From positions 248,001 to 312,000 of the forward strand of contig JANSLP010000003.1 in assembly GCA_029298735.1 (NCBI GenBank): 64,000 nt of DNA. Reading direction: 5' to 3'. Below, piece by piece: positions 56,028-64,000 of the stretch. Below the pieces are notes generated by a model, which saw nothing but the letters and a program-made list of their open reading frames with translations, ran no database searches and was not told where the DNA came from. The position numbers and the translations under genes are program-made. The DNA is from Ophiostoma sp. CBS 140.51 (taxonomy: Eukaryota > Ascomycota > Sordariomycetes > Ophiostomatales > Ophiostomataceae). Numbering within the stretch: position 1 is the stretch's first letter; the number at the start of each line of letters is the position of its first letter.

Positions 56028-57669
56028 GGCTGTGGTATATGTGGATAGATGGATAGAGAGGATAGAACGGAGAGTCGAATCGAGATGGCGATGGGAGTTA
56101 TGCGCAAAGCTGGTCTCGTGCAGGCGTGGTGATGAGGTGGAGAGGTCAAAAGGGTGGAAGAAGGAGAAGAGAGGATCAGAAGCCAAAAGCCAAACGATGA
56201 TGAGAAGATTCGTATTTGGGAGAGCTGGCAGCAGTGAAGGTGTCCAGTAACTGTAAAATTACGGAGTAATACAGCTGCACTGCCCTGCAGAAACACACCG
56301 TCCTGGGCGTAGCTCGTTGTCAGGGAAGCCGCCTGGACGATCCTGTCAGTGAGTGCCCAGGCCAAGATAGGGGGCTACAAGGGGGGTAGTGCTACTCATA
56401 GCACCCATTTAGGACTAGGCTCCAGCGAGAGGTGCTTTGCGTCGCCGTCATGTAAGACACTGACGCACTGTGCACAAAGATACAAAGGTACAAAGTAGGT
56501 TGTGTATTAAACGCCGTCCCTGTCAGGTATTCTTTTCGCGTGTCGACAGAATTTGCCTCTGTAAACAAATGTCATTCGATAAATGGTACATCCGACGGTG
56601 AAAACGGCGGCACTTGCGCATACAAAAAGCCTCTGACCAGATTGCTGTCGAAGTCAAGAGGAGATTTCTCACCGTTTCGATCGCAGGTGCAAAGGGTGAT
56701 AACACCACCAAGCTACCTGTGGCGAGGGCGAATATTAAACACAGGCAGTGTATTATTCAGCCGTTACACCTTATCACTGTTTTGCCAAAGGCACCGTTGC
56801 ACCGGTGGCAGCTGGTTACGTTTCGGATCGTTTGGACGGACCGTTTACTCAGCGTGGCTCTTGTAGCTGCTGTGGAAGCCCCGGCCATCGCTTATATCAG
56901 TTGACGGAGAGGAATTTGTGTGGACTTAGTATTTCCGCGGATAAACACCAAAATGAAGGCGAAAGTGTAAACTTAGTACCAGTTAGGCATCAACCTCAGA
57001 GCAGTTCAGATATCAGCTGAACAAGAGCTGTTCCAAAAAAAAGCCATCGGGCATCCAGAAATCCTCTAGTCTGCACGACTTAGTTTTGCATCTTTACTCT
57101 TTCTGGAATCCTTTTAAGAACATAATTCCTTTCTCCGTTTATTTTACTTGTGATTCCTAAATGTACTGTCCTAATTAGAACAAACAAAAGGATGGAGTGG
57201 GGGGCGCGAAGTTGGGCCCATGACATCATTAGCGCCCTGGAATTTCAGATCCCGAGCCATCCTTTGTGGTAATATCGCTTTATCTTTCCCACTTTCTCGC
57301 TTCCTTTCTTTTCCATTTCCGCTCTTCTTTTCTTTTTAGTGTTATCTACGTTCCTGCTTCCTATTTCTCGGCCCTCCTAACTCTAAGCCACACGCACAAT
57401 CCCTATCTATTGTGTTATCAAGAGTCTCTGTCCTACATACGTCTACCTTACACAACCGACCATTCTTATATTTACACGTCTACACGACGATGTATTCGTG
57501 TGCATCACGGGTACCGGGGATAACACTGCGTGTTATCAGGGGCCACAGATTATGGACGACGTCCAGCTCCGTTAGGTTAGTAGTCGCACAGCAGGCTCGA
57601 TGCGAAGAAATATAACTAATCCTCTAAACCTCGTGCAGCCAAGTCGTTGCTTGGCGACCCATAAACACA
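56028..57669. other. intergenic region at the start of the accessory end
   Basis: About 1.6 kb. 56540-57020 has three overlapping plus-strand frames with no recognisable product, possibly decayed. A 30-bp segment near 56752-56781 recurs at about 61256 (listed). 57100-57400 is A/T-rich. No clear promoter elements. Confidence 0.45.
56752..56781. repeat. dispersed short repeat, copy 1
   Basis: Contains TTCAGCCGTTACACCTT exactly as at 61263-61279, with weaker similarity on both sides (about 25 of 30 bases). Such a match is unlikely by chance in 64 kb and points to a shared repeat family. Confidence 0.5.
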
Positions 57670-58968
57670 ATGTCCAAGACAATTGGTTACTCGAAACCGT
57701 CACGGATCCTCCTGGCGGTGATGACCTGCGCGGCACTCGGAGTTGGTGTATACAAAATGAAGGAGACACCAGTCACAACGAATCTAGTACAGCAGGGCAA
57801 GGGCGCTGCGACAAACATGGCAGTGGGTCTACCAAGCGATATAATGTCTTAGGAAGAATGCCTCAACACTATAAGCAGTGAACCGAAACTGACTGTTATA
57901 TTTCTTAAGACGGCCAAGCCATCATTAGCATCTATCGGCTCCCGTATAGCCTACTATGATTCCCTCGAGGAAGTAAAAGTCGACATCGACAAGCTTCCTG
58001 TTGAGATGGCAATCCTTAAAGCTGCACCAAATGTTCCTTCTTCAATTACCCGAGACTATCCTGTTCTCCTCAAGGTGCCATTGACCACCATGACGAAAGT
58101 GGCACAAATGACCAATCAGTACAAATACGAACAATGGACATTCAACGGCGTAGTTCCGGCACCCTTCATCCGTGCCCGTGTCGGCGACGTTGTCGAGCTG
58201 ACCCTCACGAACAAGGACGTTACCGGCAACCCACATAACATCGATTGCCACGCCTTCAACGGTCCCGGTGGTGGCGCAGCACTGACTACGGCTGAGGAGA
58301 ATGAGAACAAAACGGGATACTTCAGGTTACTCCATCCTGGGTTGTATGTTTACCACTGCGCTGCGGCCCCTGTCCCGGTACACATCGCCAACGGAATGTA
58401 CGGTCTGTTGTATGTACAACCTGCAGACGGTGATCTGCCACCGGTGGACCGTGAATACTACGTGATGCAGAGCGAGGTATACCATGAACCGCCCGAGATT
58501 CTCGATGACGGCCAACGTTCGTCCGTCGTGGAGTTTTCATACCCCAAGGGGCTGCGTGAAGAGCCCGACGCGGTCATCTTCAACGGTAGCGAGTCAGCCC
58601 TCACGTTAGACAAGCCTCTTAAGGCGAACGTCGGCGAATCGGTCCGCATCTTTTTCGGCAATGCAGGGCCAAACCTTACGAGCTCTTTTCACGTTATTGG
58701 GAGTAATTTCCTGAACCTTTATCGTGATGGGGACGTGATCAGCCCACCGGGCCGATTCGTTAGCACAGTTAGCGTTCCGCCTGGTGGGTCCACGATTGCT
58801 GACTTGAAAATGGTCGTTCCTGGAACATACACTCTCGTGGATCACGCGATATTCCGCCTCGATAAGGGAGCGGTGGGTTTCTTAAATGTATCAGGTGAGG
58901 CACGGCCAGATATATATGGAAGTAAAGACGTGCCGGCGCCGTGCATTGGGTGTAAGTTACATTCTTAA
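57670..58968 (+). CDS. nirK: copper-containing nitrite reductase NirK, with in-frame TAG in its 5' part
   Basis: The core at 58006-58968 (320 aa) is a two-cupredoxin-domain NirK that reduces nitrite to nitric oxide, in fungi usually a mitochondrial denitrification step fed by cytochrome c. All copper sites are present, numbering from the ATG at 58006: type 1 His77, Cys118, His126, Met131; type 2 His82, His117, His280; catalytic Asp80 and His229. Signatures: NPHNIDCHAF, YVYHCAAAPVPVHIANGM, SSFHVIG. The same frame is open from an ATG at 57670 except for one TAG at 57850-57852. The upstream 60 codons encode a hydrophobic stretch (RILLAVMTCAALGVGVY) that could serve mitochondrial import or anchoring. 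Either the TAG lies in an unrecognised intron, the protein starts downstream, or a nonsense mutation has removed the leader. No P450nor gene nearby. Confidence 0.85.
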
Positions 58969-60848
58969 GACGCCGGTTGTGAGCCAAAAGGCCCAAGAGT
59001 CATGGCAATGGCCAGGCAAGCCTGAAGCCAAGGGAGTCATGTGTCAGTTGCAATCTCTGTGGGTCATAAATGGAGGTGAGTTTTTCTCTTCTCTTCTTTC
59101 ATCCCTTTCCCCCTTCTTTGCTTCACATCTTTACTTTTTTCGTTGGATTTTTTTTTCTATTGTGTACGGTGTAACGAATGCGGCCACGAGACCGTAAGAA
59201 GGGAGAACGGTCAGAGCGGTGGATCATGGCATGACGAGATTAATACACACGAAAGAGCCAATGAAGAATGATCAATAAGGGAACGCTGATTAGCACATTT
59301 AATGTCCCGAAAACCTCATTGCCTCCCCTGCAAATCACAACCCGTCTTTGGGGCAAAGCGCCGGCGCTGCACAGCCTTGGCACCGTCTGCGAAACAGCAA
59401 GTATGTGCACGGTTATAAGCAAATTGTGAGTTGGGGTGGGAAGTCTAGGTTAGAATTATTGCAAACATTAGCTTAGTCCCCTCACCCCTTCTCACTATTG
59501 CTTGGTAGACTTTCGATCAGAAGTCCGTTGTATAAAGAAGGATATAAAAAGATTGAGTTAGTTGTGAGTGTTATAAGAGAGTAGTGTTGTGATTACGGTC
59601 CCCTCGAGTCCCAAGAAGGAGTGTTGAAATCCAGGCCATAGATTGTTTTTGTCAGATTGAGCTTGACATATCAAGTGATTTCGAAGCATCAGAATTATTG
59701 GTTGTTGTTTGTCAGTCAGTGATGTTAAGTCTGTCCACATCGAACAGTTTAATATCTCAAAAGGTCGCGAGATGAGTAAACATGTAAGGCATTCGATAAT
59801 TAACGTAGACAAACCAATTATGTCCTTGGGAAATCTAACTCCACGTAGAACTAATTCCGCGACGAGTTCTCGATGCATCATTCGTTTGTCCCTGTTAACG
59901 CGCATAATAAGGGAAGATATTACACGGTGCGAATTCAACTCACACGGGCTTGAAGGAAACGCATCGGTGCTGAATTTGACGGCGCCCTTTCAACAACTCC
60001 GTACATCTATAGCATCGACAAAGAGGAGAACTTGCCGTGGAACAAAGTCAAGATCCGACGAGCAAGACGGATTGGGACAAACAGAACGGGCAGCAATCAC
60101 GGGCTTCTGACTAGGCCGACGCGTTGCACCGAACTGCAGCTCCTTGCAAAAAGCATACTCGAGAAACATCGGTACTCAGACACTGTACCGCCGCACTTCT
60201 GCGCAGACTGCAGGACAAACTCAACAAGTGGTGCGGTAAAATCATAATCTGCTGCCTTTGTATACTCCATCATTAGCAAAGACGTTGTAGTCTACCGGAA
60301 CAGATCTAAATACAAAGACGAAGGTGCTAGCAGAGTCGGGCATGGATAGATTATTGACCGCTTACATGGTGGGAAACATACCCAGGGCACACACCCTGCG
60401 CCACAAAGTGCTGCACCTGAGATGTTTTTCACAATTTTCTTTTCATTTTCAACCCTTTTATTGAACGTTCTTTGTACCCTGTGTAAAAAGTGCATGTTTC
60501 CTGATGAGGACTGCCAAGTCGGAGAATTGAAACAGTCCACTACAGCAAAAAGTCAAGGCTAACGTCAGATTCGAAAATGGTACTTGACAAGGAAGCCATT
60601 TAAGAAAATAAATAAAAAAGCCTCCCAAGTAACTCGGTGAATTATCCTATCCTTGGATTGGTGGTCTGCCTGGAGTGGCCGAGCCGGTTTGGCTGCCGGA
60701 TGACTAAGCTGTCCAATTGGAGACCTAGGGAAAGAATCAACGAAAGGAATAAAAATGTAGCCACCTAGCACCTGTGAATAAACCGAGAACAAAAAAAGAA
60801 ACCACAGAGGGAGAAAGAATAAACGGTTGACCAAAAGTCGACAAAAAA
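58969..60848. other. intergenic region with possible decayed sequence
   Basis: About 1.9 kb. Frames at 59558-59938 (minus) and 59709-60110 (plus) overlap and have no recognisable domains. A TGGCCGAGCCGGT sequence at 60676-60688 fits a tRNA A box but no cloverleaf or B box follows. The stretch may contain degraded mobile sequence. Confidence 0.4.
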
Positions 60849-60880
60849 ACGTATAGCAGCGGGTATTCGCTGGTCGTCAC
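60849..60880 (-). pseudogene. 5S rRNA 3' fragment
   Basis: 32 nt matching the 3' end of the 5S gene at 6442-6473 with one mismatch, including the box C region and the following T run on the minus strand. The match stops abruptly at base 60881, where a TGTTACGG sequence starts. The 5' three quarters of the 5S gene are missing. Confidence 0.8.
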
Positions 60881-61021
60881 TGTTACGGATATAGCCCCCA
60901 CGGCCTCGGGACGAGAATAACAAAGACGCGAGAAATGACGCCAGGTAACACGGGACGTGGCTGAAAGAATAAGTGGCGTCAGGACCAACTAATCAGAATA
61001 AAAGGACTATCTTATACGGAG

Positions 61022-61098
61022 AATAAAATAAGGAATGAGATACGAATAAAGGAGCTATTTTATATAAGAAATGAAATAAGGAATAAGATACGAATAAA
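61022..61098. repeat. two-copy direct repeat, 48-bp period
   Basis: 61022-61050 and 61070-61098 match at 27 of 29 bases (both end in GATACGAATAAA), inside the possible LTR. Confidence 0.8.
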
Positions 61099-61255
61099 AC
61101 TATATAGATATATAAGACTGAGGCTTCCTCTTAGCTAGATAGATAGAGACTCAGTCGCTACCGATTGTCTGAAATACATACCTACATGAACTTGTATTCC
61201 TGCGGCCCTCATTGCCTACAATCATCACTCACCCATACCCCTATTATCTGTGTTG

Positions 61256-61285
61256 ACTTATTGTTCAGCCGTTACACCTTCTCAT
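61256..61285. repeat. dispersed short repeat, copy 2
   Basis: Shares TTCAGCCGTTACACCTT and flanking bases with 56752-56781. Lies inside the possible LTR, so copy 1 may be a relic of the same family. Confidence 0.5.
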
Positions 61286-61609
61286 CGTTCTCACTAAAGA
61301 ATAAGCCCTCCACTAGCCTGATTACCTAGCAGAGATTCTCTCCCTTGGGAAGTGTAACACTGACCCCTGCCTGCATCTCCTGCGAGACTAGCCATAGGTA
61401 ATATACTGCCGTTCGCCTGCTCGTCCCTACCTACCTGATCCTCCCGCCTGCCTACCGTGACAAATTCCTTTTCGAAATACTCTAAAATGCGACACCGCCA
61501 CGCTCTCAGGTTCTGCCCTGCACTTCAGTTGCACTGTCGCCGATAATAAAAGCCGTAGCTAAGGGTCATAACGCTTTCTTATAGGTCTGAATGTAATCTC
61601 TCGTGGTCA

Positions 61610-63690
61610 CTACAAGATATTACAGTTGCTTTGAGGAGCCGCGTCGGGAGCCAGTCCTGTGTCTGTTGCGTCACCCGCTTTTGTTGCATCGCCCGCAATT
61701 TTTGTGTCGCCCGCGTCGGCCGTATCGGCTGCACTGCCTGCGTCACTTAAATATTTGTCCGGGTCGGGCCAATTGGCGGCGCACTTTTGCAGCAGGTCGT
61801 GCCATACGGCTTCAGTGGTGTCTAAGTTCACCTTTTGTTCGACAATATGCAGAAGCTCTGCTCCCCGTGGGAAGCGTCTATGTGACAGCTTGAGGATTTC
61901 GTCTCGGAGTCCGTGCAGATTGTCTCGGCCTTGCCAATTGGGGTCCTTTTCATGAAAGTGCATCTGTAGACGTTTACCCACCATCCAATCGATGTCACCC
62001 TGTGTAAAGTCATCCATCACGATTTGTTGTTTGTCGTCGGTGCCAAGCATGCCGTGTAGAATGGCTTCAAGCTGTTGACTAGATATGCAGATCTTCAGCC
62101 AACCATTGGCATCTCTTGTCATAGTCGTTAAAGTCCGTATAAGATACTGGATTGTGTCGTCTTTGTCACCGAACTGATCAAGCCCATCGATGAAAAGGCA
62201 GTAACAAAAAGAAGCACGTATGCTCGTGCCTGCGCCAGACAACCGACCAAATGCTTCTTTAATGTGCTTATCCGTCAGACTAAAGGCCCCGCTGGCCGTG
62301 TTCCAGATGCTGGGGAACAATACCTCAGCGGTGCCGTGGTTGGCTGCCAGGATGCCATACAACAGCGTCCGCATGAGGCCTGTGGATGACCGATGCATTT
62401 TGAGCTCACTCTTGCTGATGAAACAATTTACCATGATAAGGGTGCGTCTCGTTTTCGCTACCCATTTTCCCAAAAGCGTTTGTGTTATGTCGTTCTCGAC
62501 AATGTATTTCATAAGAATTGATTTGCCCGATGAAGGCTCTCCCACAATATGAAAGATGCCGTTTCCAACGGCAAGCCACTCAGCAAATCGACCAATCGCC
62601 TGTTTATCGATGCATTCACCTTCATCACAAGCATTGGCAATGCTGCGTCTGCTGTGACTGCTGGCAACGCTGCCGGCAACGCTGCGTCTGCTGTGACCGC
62701 CGAAAAAGCTGGCAATGCTGTCTCCGCTATGACTGTTGGCAACGCTGCCGGAAACGCTGCGTCTGCTGTGACTGCTGGCAACGCTGCTGTCATCGTCACT
62801 GACGATATAGCCGCTGCTGTCATAGCTTCTTCTGGTAACGCTTCTAGGATCGCCGCTTGCAACGCTGATTCTGCTGGATTCATGGCCAATCCTTCCATGA
62901 AATATCCATTCGCAAGTGCCAGCATATGCAAGCGGAACGTTATCATAGGGCTCGGATATACGCTCAAAAACAAGTGCACTGAGAAGTCTTGTAACTTTCT
63001 CATTTCCCATCATTTGGTCACTGCGCCGTCAACAGTATGGTTAGCAAAGCTAGGTGATATACAAAGGCGACCCCTCGCTGTCTTTCGAACTCCAGTAAGA
63101 CGTACTTTTGAAGAGCAATATGATCCAATCGCTGAATTCCTTCTCGTATCTCTTGTTTGGCACGGTCGAGAGCGGCACTCGTCGTTGCCCTGTTAGTAAC
63201 AAGTCAGCAATCGAAAAATCGACATAATAGCCATGATGTATTTTGTGCATTTGACTGACTCATTCTGCTCACTTAGAAACTGGTCAACCTCCGCAATGCA
63301 TTCGCAAAGGTTTTTTTGAAGATCTTGATATCTGGACGACTGTTTCCTATGAAATGCTCGGATCGCGACCAGTATTTTTTTCGCGGTCCTCTGGATGGGC
63401 TGCAGATCGTTGAGTATTCGGAGATTCTTGTTACATAGACGCGCTCCATGCCTTGCTAATCGGCGAGTTTTCCAGGTTGTGCGGCGATTCTGGCGCAGCT
63501 CGGTTTGTCGGTAGTTATTTGTCGCTTCAATGAACTTAATGCATCGATCCTTCAACAATTCGGTGGCTGTGCGGCTTGCGTTAATTTGTGCCGCGTTTCT
63601 GCCCTCTAGAATATCGCTGATGTCCTTGCCCGCCGTGTAGAGGAACGCCGCAAACTGCAGGACCGCAGCCGTGGTGCCAATAGGGTCCAT
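61610..63690 (-). CDS. NACHT (NLR-like STAND) protein, truncated C-terminus with CaaX-like end
   Basis: 641 aa from exons 63690-63260, 63189-63106 and 63020-61610. Introns are 70 nt (GTCAGT ... CTGAC ... CAG) and 85 nt (GTACGT ... GCTAACC ... CAG). The N-terminal domain (1 to about 170) starts MDPIGTTAAVLQFAAFLYTA, the usual opening of fungal STAND N-terminal helical domains. A Ser-rich insertion covers about 220-301 with repeats of SHSRRSVxGSVA. The NACHT NTPase has Walker A GEPSSGKS (332-339), an LMRTLLYGIL block and Walker B LFIDGLDQ (447-454). It lacks WD40, ankyrin or TPR repeats. After the start of a winged-helix-like region it ends in a GDAT-rich tail and C-N-I-L, a possible prenylation box. 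Fungal STAND proteins act in heterokaryon incompatibility and immunity; role here inferred. Confidence 0.85.
62636..62805. repeat. coding tandem repeat in the NACHT gene
   Basis: Degenerate tandem repeats of CAGCAGACGCAGCGTTGCC-type units (minus strand) encode the SHSRRSVAGSVA motifs. The opposite strand reads as an Ala-rich artefactual frame. Unit number should vary easily by slippage or recombination. Confidence 0.75.
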
Positions 63691-64000
63691 GGTCGGTTGA
63701 GAGGAAGAAAGAAGCAGTGAGACGCGAAAGTGCAAGAGTGTGTTGTAGGAAAAAAATGGGCGCAGAAACAGCGGCCTTTGGACCTGAAAGATGAGAACGG
63801 GTGGTACATTTGAGATTGGTGTCGAGACAGGCTGATGTTGACAGGAATATGCCATGATAGATATGGTAATTGTCAAGCGAAGGAAAGCTTTATTATATAG
63901 AGGGAAAGAAGAGTAAGAGAACCAAGGATGAAATATAGGGCTATGGAACTTTCATGCACGCAGAGCAAGTCCCTCCTGAACCTCCTACAACGTCTTCTAC
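63691..64000. promoter_or_regulatory. upstream region of the NACHT gene
   Basis: 310 bp to the window edge. The frame upstream of the chosen ATG is open for 62 codons but gives no domain. Contains the presumed promoter; a TATATAATAAAG-like stretch on the minus strand near 63886-63900 could be a TATA element. Confidence 0.4.

Larger units (their letters stand above)
60881..61462. mobile_element. possible solo LTR next to the 5S fragment
   Basis: A 582-bp segment that starts TGTTACGG and ends CCGTGACA. These are imperfect terminal inverted repeats with the TG...CA ends of LTRs, and the segment begins exactly where the 5S match breaks off. It is A/T-rich with an internal 48-bp-period duplication. 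There is no target-site duplication at the proposed right end and no retrotransposon ORF, so the right border is uncertain; it may be a truncated or recombined element. Confidence 0.3.

Noticed and set aside
56540..57020. Three overlapping plus-strand frames, considered as a retrotransposon gag remnant because of a CSCCGSPGH string
   Set aside because: The string does not fit the CX2CX4HX4C zinc-knuckle spacing, and the frames are otherwise unrecognisable.
59558..60247. Overlapping frames on both strands downstream of nirK
   Set aside because: Thought of as a decayed transposase or reverse transcriptase, but no DDE, YxDD, zinc-knuckle or other motif was found.
62549..63196. 215-codon Ala-rich repetitive frame on the plus strand
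   Set aside because: Antisense of the Ser/Arg repeats in the NACHT gene. It crosses both introns of that gene and has no motif.

Overview
The window is nuclear DNA from a filamentous ascomycete (Pezizomycotina, most likely Sordariomycetes). The reasons are short 49-200 nt GT-AG introns with CTAAC/CTGAC branch points, a PTH11-type 7TM protein, a Zn2Cys6 regulator, a QutR/Qa-1S-like protein, a fungal NACHT protein, a dispersed 5S rRNA gene, and housekeeping proteins (Mpp10, Imp3, Lsm4, Toa2, Hem2, Gvp36) with filamentous-fungal features. The genus cannot be fixed from sequence alone. I count 18 confident genes, one low-confidence small gene, one complete 5S rRNA gene and one 5S fragment.

Layout. 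1-3229 (minus): a PTH11-like 7TM domain in one open frame with a fucose-permease-type MFS transporter, cut by the left edge. 6355-6473: 5S rRNA. 6821-10108 (minus): five-exon Zn2Cys6 transcription factor with a long pyrimidine-rich leader. 15469-17844 (minus): AROM-derived QutR-like protein. 17845-23386: no gene seen. 23387-26564: a convergent aldo-keto reductase and YtcJ-type amidohydrolase. 27506-28045: small secreted protein. 28487-30279 (minus): SPX plus three-TM protein resembling Vtc5. 30280-38773: an 8.5 kb stretch without a recognisable gene, but holding a near-perfect 92-nt hairpin and a possible small two-exon ORF.

The housekeeping block runs from 38.7 to 56 kb: MPP10 (+), HEM2 (-), a small Arg/Thr/His-rich basic protein (-), a Y_phosphatase3-type phosphatase (-), IMP3 (-), TOA2 (+), a PPR-like protein (-), LSM4 (-) and GVP36 (-). 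Mpp10 and Imp3 are partners in the same U3 snoRNP subcomplex. The right end, 56-64 kb, is accessory: a copper nitrite reductase (nirK) whose frame carries an upstream in-frame TAG, repeat-rich sequence with a 5S rRNA fragment abutting a possible solo LTR, and a truncated NACHT (NLR-like) protein with a Ser-rich repeat insertion and a CaaX-like C-terminus.

Exon structures were built by hand from splice signals. For each multi-exon gene that ends inside the window I checked that the coding length is divisible by three. Homology statements come from recognising family motifs, not from a database search.
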